From: JAGOEX01 sp964630905
GTDB taxonomy: Bacteria > UBP6 > UBA1177
DNA: 64,000 bases
Direction: 5' to 3'
Assembly (NCBI GenBank): GCA_964630905.1
Contig: CAZVWR010000001.1
Location: forward strand, 1 to 64,000
This document shows, one piece after another, positions 1-8,482 of this stretch. The translations under genes were made by a program, and so were the position numbers. The notes below the pieces were generated by a model that was not told the origin of the DNA, did not search any database, and worked only from the letters and a program-made list of their open reading frames with translations. Each line of letters begins with the position of its first letter. The stretch's first letter is position 1.

Positions 1-1
1 G

Positions 2-220
2 GTATGCAGTCAGTCACCGATCGGAAAGGTAAATCTCGGACTGTATGAAGTTGCGTCAAAAGCTGAATAGTACGGACTTATCAGAGCTGTTGACATGACA
101 AGGGAGGCAACTCTGGTTAAACTTATGATCGCTCTTGGAAGATATCAGTCGATCGACAAAGTGAAAAAATTCATGATGGAAAGCATTTCAGGCGAAAAAG
201 AGAGTGCCGATGTTAGGTAA
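2..220 (+). pseudogene. C-terminal part of a type I L-asparaginase-like gene with an in-frame stop (partial)
   Basis: One reading frame runs from the window edge to TAA at 218-220. It reads as the C-terminal part of a type I asparaginase or GatD-like amidohydrolase, with the motif DMTREATLVKLM followed by ALGRYQSIDKVKKFM. These families normally carry DMTxEAxLxKLMWxLG and a final hydrophobic helix there. An in-frame TAG lies at 68-70, between ...VASKAE and YGLIRAVDM. Similarity continues on both sides without a frame change, so this looks like a single nonsense mutation (for example from AAG, GAG or CAG) or a sequencing error. The N-terminal catalytic part lies outside the window. The 3' end overlaps the start of era by about 17 bp, so the two were probably co-transcribed. 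Family assignment is from motif resemblance only. Confidence 0.55.
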
Positions 221-1142
221 GGAACTAAAATATACCGGCTTTGCCGCAATAATCGGCGCTCCGAACTCAGGAAAATCAACATTCCTCAATAATGTAGTAA
301 AATCAAAGGTTTCGATAGTCACTCCGAAAGCTCAAACTACAAGGAACAAGATCCGCGGAGTTTATACAAAAGATGATGCACAGATAGTTTTCACCGACAC
401 ACCGGGGATAACTTCGACCGATTTTGGCAAACTTCTTAATAACTGGATGAACAGATACAGCTTTTCGGCCGCGAACGAATCCGATTTCACCCTCTTTTTC
501 GTTGATGTTTCAACTCAGCACCCTGAACTTGGAATTGGTGAAGAAGAAAAACACATTCTCGACAACCTCAAAAGTAGAACCCCGACCATTCTTGTCGCCA
601 ACAAATGCGATATCGTTAAAAAAATGAGAGCTGATGACACCATTGCCGTTTACAGGAAATATTTCAAATTCGCTGACACATTTGCAGTTTCAGCGTTAGA
701 CGGAACCGGAATAGATGAACTCGTTGAAGCAATAAAAAAATACTGCGTTTCCGGGCCTCAACTTTTTCCTGAAGATATGACAACAGACCAGGATGATTCA
801 TTCTTAGTATCTGAAATAATTAGAGAAAAACTTTTCATGGAGCTTTCGCAGGAACTCCCCTACCACACCGTTGTAACGATCGAAAGAATGACCGATCACA
901 AATCAAAGGACATCCTCATGATCGATGCCACAATACATGTCGCAAGAAAATCCCAGAAAAGCATCGTCATCGGCGCAAAAGGGTCAACACTCGGCAATAT
1001 CGGTAAAAAAGCACGGCTTGAACTTGAAAAGATCTACGGCTGTCAAGTCGGACTTAAACTGTTCGTCAGAGTCGAGGAAAAATGGTTTGAAAAAGAACGG
1101 CTTTTGCAGAAAGTCGGCTTTGAAAAGGATTTCGACAGGTAA
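204..1142 (+). CDS. era: GTPase Era
   Basis: Era is a GTPase that binds the 3' end of 16S rRNA and assists 30S subunit maturation. The P-loop GAPNSGKST is at residues 18-26, the switch region includes PKAQTTR, G3 is DTPG (65-68) and G4 is NKCD (about 133). The C-terminal KH domain is recognisable from IVIGAKGSTLGNIGKKAR. The length of 312 aa is close to the family norm of about 300. Translation could begin at GTG 204 or at ATG 210; the ATG is two codons in, so the protein barely changes. The gene overlaps the end of the asparaginase-like gene. All G motifs are intact. Confidence 0.97.
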   Translation: MPMLGKELKYTGFAAIIGAPNSGKSTFLNNVVKSKVSIVTPKAQTTRNKIRGVYTKDDAQIVFTDTPGITSTDFGKLLNNWMNRYSFSAANESDFTLFFVDVSTQHPELGIGEEEKHILDNLKSRTPTILVANKCDIVKKMRADDTIAVYRKYFKFADTFAVSALDGTGIDELVEAIKKYCVSGPQLFPEDMTTDQDDSFLVSEIIREKLFMELSQELPYHTVVTIERMTDHKSKDILMIDATIHVARKSQKSIVIGAKGSTLGNIGKKARLELEKIYGCQVGLKLFVRVEEKWFEKERLLQKVGFEKDFDR

Positions 1143-1164
1143 ATATCCGTTACGCTTCTTTTTG

Positions 1165-1194
1165 TTGACAATTAGACACAGCTTATATTAAACT
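1165..1194 (+). promoter_or_regulatory. Putative sigma-70 promoter for the large lipoprotein gene
   Basis: A perfect -35 TTGACA (1165-1170) is followed after 18 bp by TAAACT (1189-1194, four of six consensus bases), 36 bp before the ATG. The spacing is slightly long. It lies in the only gap between era and the lipoprotein gene. Confidence 0.4.
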
Positions 1195-1229
1195 TCACCG
1201 TTTTAACTCTATTTACAGAGGTTTCGGAA

Positions 1230-4200
1230 ATGAAAAAGATTCTTTTTGTGATTGTTCTGTTTTTTTTATCATGCAGGAACGAAACAGATTTTAATAAACA
1301 CAGTCCCACCAGCTTGGGTCTGTGGAATGATGAAAGTGATGAACCGCTTTATGGCATTGATAATTTAAAACCTGTCGTATCGGGAAATATTTCAACGCCG
1401 TTTGATATAAGTGCTGTCATTAATCAGGTTAGATTTGCTTTCAGAGAAAAAAATGGATTTTACGAAGGTGGTTCTACAAATTATTCCGTAAAAGTTACAT
1501 CTGACGGCGCATTCAGTATTACACCATACTATTTTGAGGAAGATAAATCAGTTAAAAAGAAACCAGTAAAGTTTAAAACCCTGGGAGTTGTTAATCCTAA
1601 AATTTTTACAAATGAAAAAGCTTCTTTGAATATCAAATATAAACAGATCGTTGAAGAACTCAAAAATACAGAAAACGGTTTAGAACAAAGCTGGTTTTTT
1701 GCTCAAAAACCGGATTCAGACAAGGATATCATAATTAAAATTGCAGTCGAAGGAGCTGATTACATCGGAAAAACCATAACAGGACTTCATTTTGCCAATA
1801 AAGGAGATAAACTGGGATTAAGATATGGTACAGCAAAATGGATTGATGCAAAAGGGCATGAAACAACTATTATTCCGGAATGGGAAAATGGATATATTTC
1901 AATTACCGTTCCAATATCTGTTATTGAATCTTCAACATACCCTGCCGTTTTAGATCCTGTTATCGGACCTGAATTCGGAATTGATGAACCTGTTTACAGT
2001 GATGCGAATTTCGAGAGTTTTACTCCTGATGTGGCATTTGATGGCACCGATTATATGGTGGTTTGGAGCGACACGAGGAAACCTCAAAAAGCTATTTATG
2101 GTGCAAGAGTTTCAACATCAGGGGACATTATTGACCCTGCAGGATTTTTAATCTCTTCAAATCAATACTGCGATCTTCAAAAGCCCACAATTTCATTTGA
2201 CGGCAACAACTATTTAGTAATTTGGAACACAATATACAAAACCACTGTTGCTTTAAATGGAACCCGAATTACCAAAAACTGTAAAATCTTAGATGAAACA
2301 CCGATCCATATAGCTGGTGTTTCCTATTCCGAAAAACACCCTATATCTTTTGATGGTGTCAACTATCTGGTAGTCTATATTACTGAAAGAAATTTAAAAA
2401 CCATTGTTGCTGGAAAAAGAATCACTCAAGAAGGCGTTGTTCTTGATAAAAATGGATTTATAATTAGCAGATCGATGGAAAACTCTGGTGCAGCTTCAGT
2501 TGCTTTTGATGGTGTAAATCATTTTGTGGTTTGGACAGATAAGAGAAGCGGTAGATGGGATTTATATGGCAATTATATTTCCATTTCTGGTGAACTGATT
2601 GAAACAGAAGACTTACTTATTGAAACGCATGAGAATTTTTTTCCATTTTATTCAACATCTCTTTTATTTGATGGGAACAACTATCTTGTCTCCTGGAATG
2701 GAAGCAAAGATGGGATGGGAATGGGAATATATTTCAAAAGAATAACTAAAAACGGGATTATATTGGATACAGATGCTATAGAAGTAACTTCCGATACTCT
2801 TCATTTTACAACAATATTTAGCGGCGGCAACTATGTCTTCTTATGGTTGTATAATGATTATAATGTTTTTAGCATCAATGGTGCTATTGTTTCATCTTCC
2901 GGCATCAAAATTAAAGAATTTAATGTAATTTCTAAATCTAATGAAGGAATCACAAGTTACAAACCCTCAGTTTCAACAGATGGACAAAATATTATTATTG
3001 TTCTCTCTGAAAAACAAAACAATATAGAAAAAATATTTGGTTATATTATTTCCAGCAATGGAGATGTTTTTAAAAATCAATTTTTAATATCAAGAGGAGC
3101 AAATTATCAATACTCTCCTGCAATTGCATTTGATGGTACTAATTATCTTGTGGTATGGGAAGATATCCGGAACGGAAAACAAAGTGACATATACGGATCA
3201 TTGGTTACAAGTGACGGAATAGTTGTTAATACTGAAGGAATACCTGTATCAATAGCTGAAAATGATCAACGGTCTCCAGAATTATCTTTTGATGGGAGCA
3301 ATTATTTTGTTGTATGGTTAGATTATAGAAACGAAGATTCAAAAAAAATATATGGCGCCAGAATTACTAAAACAGGAACATTGCTTGATCCTGATGGAAT
3401 AGTTATCAGTAAAGATAAATCTTCTTCAAAAGCTTCCATCGCTTTTGATGGAACAAATTATTTTGTTGTTTGGAACAGCACTATAATAATTCCTGATTTT
3501 GGCTATAATGTTAATGTGTTGTCAGGTTCACGAGTTTCAACAGATGGAAAAGTTCTGGACTCTGAGGGAATAATTTTGGGAGCAGACATTTATTATTCAA
3601 ATCCACCGGCAATTTCATTTGATGGAACAAACTACTTTGTATTATATATAAAAAATGATTTTATAAACAATAGCACAAATTTATACGGAACGATTTTTTC
3701 ACAAGAAGGCGAACACATAAAAACGGTGCCTATTTTCAATGAGATCGGAAAGCAAAAAAATCCTTCTGTTGTTTTTGACGAAAATGATTATTTTGTTGTA
3801 TGGTATGATTATAGAACTTTTGACAAAAAATTTATTTACGGAACAAAAGTAACAACAGAAGGAAATGTTATAAATCCCGATGGAATTAAATTTCTTGAAT
3901 TGAAAGATGATGCAAACAACATGGATGTCGGTTTTAATGGAAACAATTATATTTTAATATTTCAGGATAAAAATTACATTTCTCTATCAGATTCTCTAAT
4001 TTATGGCGCAACTATTTCCAAAAATGACTATTCATTAAGTGATCGGTTTTTAATATCAGAGAAAAGCATTACGGCTCAAGAACCCTCGGTTGTTGCTTTA
4101 AATAACGGCAAAGCAATGATCGTCTACTCTCACTTTTATGACAGACCTGAATTTAATTCATACAGAGTTGCCGGACGGCTTTTTTATGACGGAATACTTG

Positions 4201-5777
4201 GCAACAGCTGCGAAGAAAACAATGAATGTGATCCAAATTATTGTGTTGATGGAGTCTGCTGTCTTTTTTCAAGTTGCGATGACAACAACCCATGCACGAT
4301 CGATTCCTGTGCTTCTTCCGGGGATGGAACATGTACCAATACACCGGGGAATGCAGGAACAGTTTGCAGACCGTTGGCAGGAGGATGTGATATTCAAGCT
4401 GAATATTGTGATGGAATAAGTTCTGACTGTCCCGAAGATTCTTTAATTGAAGCTGACACTGTGTGCAATACCGCCACCAGACCTTGTGAACTTGATACAA
4501 AATGTACCGGAGATTCTCCTTTATGTCCTGCCAATCCTTTTAAAGATCAGTCATTTAAATGTGCTGAAGCAACAGAGCTTTGTGAAAACGACTCATACTG
4601 CACAGGAAACAGCTATGAATGTCCGGGAACCACAGCGAAAGATAATACTGTTGAATGTCGTGAATCGGCAGGCGTCTGTGACACTGCAGAGTTCTGCAAC
4701 GGAACGGATAAGGTCTGTCCTTCCGATGCTAAACTCACGACTGTCTGCAGGGGAAAAAACGGAGATTGTGATGTCGCTGAATATTGTGATGGAATAAGTT
4801 TTGACTGTCCCGAAGATTCTTTGATTGAAGCTGATACTGTGTGCAATACTGCCACCAGACCTTGTGAACTTGATGCAAAATGCACCGGAGAATCTTCCTC
4901 CTGTCCTCAAAAAACGCTGAAGAACACATCGTTTATATGCAATGACAAAAAGGGAGATTGTGATGTCGCTGAATATTGTGATGGAATTAATTCCGAATGC
5001 CCTGAAAACAAATATGAACCGGATTACATGGAGTGCCAGGGTGATGGATATGACTGGATGCTATATCAATGTATCAATGGAACATGTGAATCAATTGAAG
5101 AACTTAATGGTGGCTGTTCAAACTTTAAGGAAATAAAAACATTTCCGTTTGAAGACACTTCAGAGATTACTGGAAGACCCAATCACATTAAAAATTATGG
5201 AGCAGGGTGTGAAGAAATGGAGTCTTCAGGTAGTGATGTTATATACAAAATAACGGTCAGATCAGAAAAATTCTATACAGTAACAGTAAAATCTGATTTT
5301 GATGCCGCAATTGCAATAATCAGAACATGTAGTGATAATGAAGAATGTATATATGTGAAGGACAAAATGATTGATGGAGACGAAACCATCATTTTCGAAA
5401 CAGATGCAGATGATACATTTTTTATTGTAATTGAATCAGTTTCAGGAAATGGATCTTACATACTGACCGTTATTGAAAAAGATTTTGAAATTCAAAATGA
5501 CAGCGACACTGATCATATAACTGATTCTGACAATCAAGACGATGACATTTCTGACTCAGACTCCCTTGAAATCGACGATAACCAGTCTGATGCTGATTTT
5601 CAGGAAATCGATGAGGATTCCTCTGCTGTTGACAATGAAATAATCAAATCTGATACTGAAAAAAATGACAATGATCATACCGATAAAGATAAAACCGATA
5701 TAGATTCATATGATGACTTCGATTATAAAACAGGCAAAGATAACAGCTTCGGCTGCGGATGTACAATAATTTTTTAA
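1230..5777 (+). CDS. Giant repeat lipoprotein with a disintegrin-like Cys-rich region and Asp-rich tail
   Basis: A 1515-aa secreted protein. A type II signal peptide (MKKILFVIVLFFLSC) gives a lipobox cysteine near residue 15. About residues 260-960 contain a dozen or more imperfect repeats of roughly 50 aa with the core (A/S)FDGTNYxVVWxD followed by IYGxRVS and a GxxLDxxGI turn, suggesting a beta-propeller or beta-solenoid. Residues about 985-1270 are cysteine-rich with repeats such as CDTAEFCNGTDKVCPSD, resembling the ADAM disintegrin signature. A beta domain (about 1300-1400) follows, possibly a PPC-like secretion domain, then an Asp/Ser/Asn-rich low-complexity region and the terminus FGCGCTIIF. 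The ATG at 1230 is the only sensible start because it opens the signal peptide. Function is unknown; surface adhesion or recognition is an inference. Confidence 0.9.
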   Translation: MKKILFVIVLFFLSCRNETDFNKHSPTSLGLWNDESDEPLYGIDNLKPVVSGNISTPFDISAVINQVRFAFREKNGFYEGGSTNYSVKVTSDGAFSITPYYFEEDKSVKKKPVKFKTLGVVNPKIFTNEKASLNIKYKQIVEELKNTENGLEQSWFFAQKPDSDKDIIIKIAVEGADYIGKTITGLHFANKGDKLGLRYGTAKWIDAKGHETTIIPEWENGYISITVPISVIESSTYPAVLDPVIGPEFGIDEPVYSDANFESFTPDVAFDGTDYMVVWSDTRKPQKAIYGARVSTSGDIIDPAGFLISSNQYCDLQKPTISFDGNNYLVIWNTIYKTTVALNGTRITKNCKILDETPIHIAGVSYSEKHPISFDGVNYLVVYITERNLKTIVAGKRITQEGVVLDKNGFIISRSMENSGAASVAFDGVNHFVVWTDKRSGRWDLYGNYISISGELIETEDLLIETHENFFPFYSTSLLFDGNNYLVSWNGSKDGMGMGIYFKRITKNGIILDTDAIEVTSDTLHFTTIFSGGNYVFLWLYNDYNVFSINGAIVSSSGIKIKEFNVISKSNEGITSYKPSVSTDGQNIIIVLSEKQNNIEKIFGYIISSNGDVFKNQFLISRGANYQYSPAIAFDGTNYLVVWEDIRNGKQSDIYGSLVTSDGIVVNTEGIPVSIAENDQRSPELSFDGSNYFVVWLDYRNEDSKKIYGARITKTGTLLDPDGIVISKDKSSSKASIAFDGTNYFVVWNSTIIIPDFGYNVNVLSGSRVSTDGKVLDSEGIILGADIYYSNPPAISFDGTNYFVLYIKNDFINNSTNLYGTIFSQEGEHIKTVPIFNEIGKQKNPSVVFDENDYFVVWYDYRTFDKKFIYGTKVTTEGNVINPDGIKFLELKDDANNMDVGFNGNNYILIFQDKNYISLSDSLIYGATISKNDYSLSDRFLISEKSITAQEPSVVALNNGKAMIVYSHFYDRPEFNSYRVAGRLFYDGILGNSCEENNECDPNYCVDGVCCLFSSCDDNNPCTIDSCASSGDGTCTNTPGNAGTVCRPLAGGCDIQAEYCDGISSDCPEDSLIEADTVCNTATRPCELDTKCTGDSPLCPANPFKDQSFKCAEATELCENDSYCTGNSYECPGTTAKDNTVECRESAGVCDTAEFCNGTDKVCPSDAKLTTVCRGKNGDCDVAEYCDGISFDCPEDSLIEADTVCNTATRPCELDAKCTGESSSCPQKTLKNTSFICNDKKGDCDVAEYCDGINSECPENKYEPDYMECQGDGYDWMLYQCINGTCESIEELNGGCSNFKEIKTFPFEDTSEITGRPNHIKNYGAGCEEMESSGSDVIYKITVRSEKFYTVTVKSDFDAAIAIIRTCSDNEECIYVKDKMIDGDETIIFETDADDTFFIVIESVSGNGSYILTVIEKDFEIQNDSDTDHITDSDNQDDDISDSDSLEIDDNQSDADFQEIDEDSSAVDNEIIKSDTEKNDNDHTDKDKTDIDSYDDFDYKTGKDNSFGCGCTIIF
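4401..4516 (+). repeat. Intragenic direct repeat, copy 1 (period 378 bp)
   Basis: This segment of the Cys-rich region recurs at 4779-4894 with only scattered, mostly third-position differences. Both copies encode the EYCDGIS...DCPEDSLIEADTVC block. A shorter third copy of its start occurs near 4971. The near-identity points to recent duplication or gene conversion within the gene. Confidence 0.85.
4779..4894 (+). repeat. Intragenic direct repeat, copy 2 (period 378 bp)
   Basis: Second copy of the block at 4401-4516, offset by 378 bp (126 codons), so the reading frame is kept. See that entry. Confidence 0.85.
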
Positions 5778-5788
5778 ATAGGGCAAAC

Positions 5789-8482
5789 ATGAAAACACTA
5801 TTTATTTTTATGATTTTAACCATCTTCACCTCCTGCGAACTTCAGAAGTTTGATCGTCCTGTTAATGATGAAGATTCTGCTGACAATGAGATCTCAGATG
5901 AAACTGATGTTGAGGAGATCTCTGATGAAGGAGTCGCTGAACTTGAAGGGGTTGTGTGCACGGGTCAGACGAAGTGTTATGACAACGGGGATGAGATAAA
6001 GTGTCCTTCCCCTGGAAGCGATTTTTACGGGACTGATGCTCATTATGCAATATCAGGGGACTGTCTGAAAAGGGACTTTACAATATTGGATTCCGGTCCT
6101 GAAAAAATAGTGATAGACAATAACACGGGTCTACAGTGGCAGAGAACTTTTTCTCAGAAAGATTATTCGCAGGATGAAGCAACAAGTCATTGCAGGAAAC
6201 TTTCTTACGGCGGGCATTCGGACTGGAGACTGCCTGATCAAAGTGAACTCTGGACAATAGTGGATTTTGAGAGAAGTCTTTCACCTGCAATAGACACAGA
6301 TGCTTTTCCATCGACTCAGTCAGATTATTTCTGGACATCATCAAAAGACAGTTCTGACAGCGATCTAGGTGTTTTCGTTCATTTTCTTTACGGCACTTCC
6401 GGAAAAATTAAAAATTCCTCATTCGGTTATGCAAGATGTGTCAGAGGAAAATATCTGCCTGAAAACGCTTTTAAAGAAGAATCAGTCAAAGAAGATAAAA
6501 TTTTATTCGACTCTTCAACCGGTCTTGTCTGGAGCAGGTCATATGCAGCAGGCCGCAAATGGAAAGAAGCGCTTGCTTATTGTGAAGAACTTAATTACGG
6601 CGGGGCAAGAAATTGGAAACTTCCAAACATATATGAACTGAAAACTCTTTTTAATAATGAAGATGCCGCTTTGATCTCAGTTATTCAGGAAATTCCCAAA
6701 GAAAATTTCTGGTCTTCCACTACGGCTTCACTTTATTCTGCGAGCTATGCTCTGTCTGTTAACATGGGAAACGGAGATATTCAATTTGAATCGAAACAGG
6801 ATGCAAAATATGTGATCTGTGTGACAGGGAAAACAGAAAACAACACAGAAGAGTGCACTTCTGACAGCGGTTGTCCTGAAGGATATGACTGCATAAGCGG
6901 TGTCTGTTATGAAAGTATGGATGAATGCATTTCTAATGATGACTGTGAGGATGGATTTGAATGTTTTGAAGATAAATGTATCCCTGAAAAATCTTTTATT
7001 TCAAAATGGAATACTGCTTTTTACGGAGTATCTTCAGAAAAACAGATCACGCTGCCTCTTGTTGAGAACGGAACTTATGATTTTACAGTTTTCTGGGGTG
7101 ATGGTGCTTACAATAAAATAACAAAATGGAATGATCCTGCGACAACTCACACATATCCGGAGTCCGGAACATACAGTGTCATAATTAGCGGAACTTTTGA
7201 AGGATGGCAGTTCTGCAAAGTGACTGATGCCGGATGTGAGGCAAGCGATTCTAATAAAATTACTGATATACTTCAGTGGGGCGGACTTGTTCTGGGAGAC
7301 ACTGAATATCAATTTTCTCAAAGCTGGAATCTTGATATTACGGCAGAAGATGCTCCCGATCTGAGCAAAACAAAAAGTTTCAGAGGCGCTTTTGCCGGCT
7401 GCAATACTCTTGCTGGGGGTGACAGTTTTAACAGCTGGGATGTTTCAGGCATTAAAGATATGAGCTATATGTTTTATCGGTCATACTACTTTAATCAAAA
7501 CATTTCGAGTTGGGATGTGTCGAGTGTCACCGATATGAGAGCCATGTTCAGCGAAGCAGGATCTTTTAATCAGAATATCTCGACATGGAATGTTTCGAAT
7601 GTTACAAATATGATTTACATGTTTGAAAATGCAACGGCTTTTAATAGTGATCTTTCTAACTGGAATGTTGAGAATGTTACGAATATGACGGGAATGTTCT
7701 TGAAAGCATCATCATTTAACAGTGATCTTTCCGGCTGGAATGTCTCAAAGGTGATCGGCATAGGCGGAATGTTTTATGATGCTTCATCATTTAACAGCGA
7801 TTTATCAAACTGGAATGTTTCCAATGTCATATATATGGCTGGAGTGTTTGAGAGTGCAGCATCATTTGAAAGTGATCTTTCCGGTTGGAATGTATCTAAA
7901 GTAACAAACATGAGTCATATGTTCAACAATTCATCATCATTTAACAGTGATATTTCAAGCTGGGATGTATCAAATGTAACGGATATGAGCTCTATGTTTG
8001 AAAAAGCGGCATTGTTTGACCGCGATCTTTCAGGTTGGGATGTTTCAAATGTGACAAATATGAACAGCATGTTTCGAGGTGCAAAATTATTTAATGGCAA
8101 TCTTTCTACCTGGGATGTTTCAAGCGTAACAGACATGGATTTTATGTTTGCCAATAACGATTCATTTAATGGCGACATTTCAAGCTGGAATGTTTCAAGC
8201 GTAACAACCATGGGAAGCATGTTTTATGGTGATACATCATTTGACCGGGATCTTTCCGGTTGGGATGTGTCAAATGTTACAAATATGAGTTTTATGTTTT
8301 ATAGTGTCACTCTTTCCACAGCGAACTATGATGCAATCCTTAACGGGTGGAGCGAACTGATGCTTCAGAATGATGTGAATTTTCACGGCGGAAACTCAAA
8401 ATACAGTTCATCCGGTGAAGCGGCAAGAGCAAAAATTATAAGCGATTTCAACTGGACAATAACTGACGGTGGGATGGAATGA
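5789..8482 (+). CDS. Lipoprotein with two Lcl_C/DUF1566 domains and twelve BspA/DUF285-type repeats
   Basis: I start this protein (897 aa) at ATG 5789 because it opens the signal peptide MKTLFIFMILTIFTSC; an upstream in-frame start at 5759 would hide it. After the lipobox comes an acidic spacer, then two Lcl_C (DUF1566) domains recognisable from NTGLQWQR, W(R/K)LP(D/N) and YARCVRG. Two short Cys-rich segments follow. From about residue 550 there are twelve 25-residue repeats of the type SxWDVSxVTDMxxMFxxAxxFNxDL, matching the DUF285/BspA leucine-rich-like family found in bacterial surface proteins. The gene starts 11 bp after the preceding stop and its TGA overlaps the ATG of the next gene, so the three lipoproteins look like one operon. 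A surface binding role is inferred. Confidence 0.93.
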   Translation: MKTLFIFMILTIFTSCELQKFDRPVNDEDSADNEISDETDVEEISDEGVAELEGVVCTGQTKCYDNGDEIKCPSPGSDFYGTDAHYAISGDCLKRDFTILDSGPEKIVIDNNTGLQWQRTFSQKDYSQDEATSHCRKLSYGGHSDWRLPDQSELWTIVDFERSLSPAIDTDAFPSTQSDYFWTSSKDSSDSDLGVFVHFLYGTSGKIKNSSFGYARCVRGKYLPENAFKEESVKEDKILFDSSTGLVWSRSYAAGRKWKEALAYCEELNYGGARNWKLPNIYELKTLFNNEDAALISVIQEIPKENFWSSTTASLYSASYALSVNMGNGDIQFESKQDAKYVICVTGKTENNTEECTSDSGCPEGYDCISGVCYESMDECISNDDCEDGFECFEDKCIPEKSFISKWNTAFYGVSSEKQITLPLVENGTYDFTVFWGDGAYNKITKWNDPATTHTYPESGTYSVIISGTFEGWQFCKVTDAGCEASDSNKITDILQWGGLVLGDTEYQFSQSWNLDITAEDAPDLSKTKSFRGAFAGCNTLAGGDSFNSWDVSGIKDMSYMFYRSYYFNQNISSWDVSSVTDMRAMFSEAGSFNQNISTWNVSNVTNMIYMFENATAFNSDLSNWNVENVTNMTGMFLKASSFNSDLSGWNVSKVIGIGGMFYDASSFNSDLSNWNVSNVIYMAGVFESAASFESDLSGWNVSKVTNMSHMFNNSSSFNSDISSWDVSNVTDMSSMFEKAALFDRDLSGWDVSNVTNMNSMFRGAKLFNGNLSTWDVSSVTDMDFMFANNDSFNGDISSWNVSSVTTMGSMFYGDTSFDRDLSGWDVSNVTNMSFMFYSVTLSTANYDAILNGWSELMLQNDVNFHGGNSKYSSSGEAARAKIISDFNWTITDGGME
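7420..8330 (+). repeat. 75-bp coding tandem repeats (25-aa BspA/DUF285 units)
   Basis: Twelve successive units each encode a W(D/N)V core followed by a MF(x)nFN segment. Units are 25 codons long and diverged at DNA level but similar enough to recombine, so copy number could vary among strains. Confidence 0.85.

Noticed and set aside
68..70. Programmed amber recoding in the asparaginase-like gene
   Set aside because: No SECIS-like or PYLIS-like structure and no special tRNA seen; mutation or sequencing error is simpler.
925..1191. An open frame overlapping the 3' half of era in another frame
   Set aside because: Basic, low-complexity translation with no domain; era is clearly the coding frame.
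4138..4929. Several overlapping open frames on both strands opposite the Cys-rich region
   Set aside because: They are created by the repetitive Cys-codon sequence of the lipoprotein gene, lack Shine-Dalgarno sites and resemble no family.
7915..8220. Open frame antisense to the DUF285 repeats
   Set aside because: It only mirrors the repeat periodicity of the sense gene and has no start signal.
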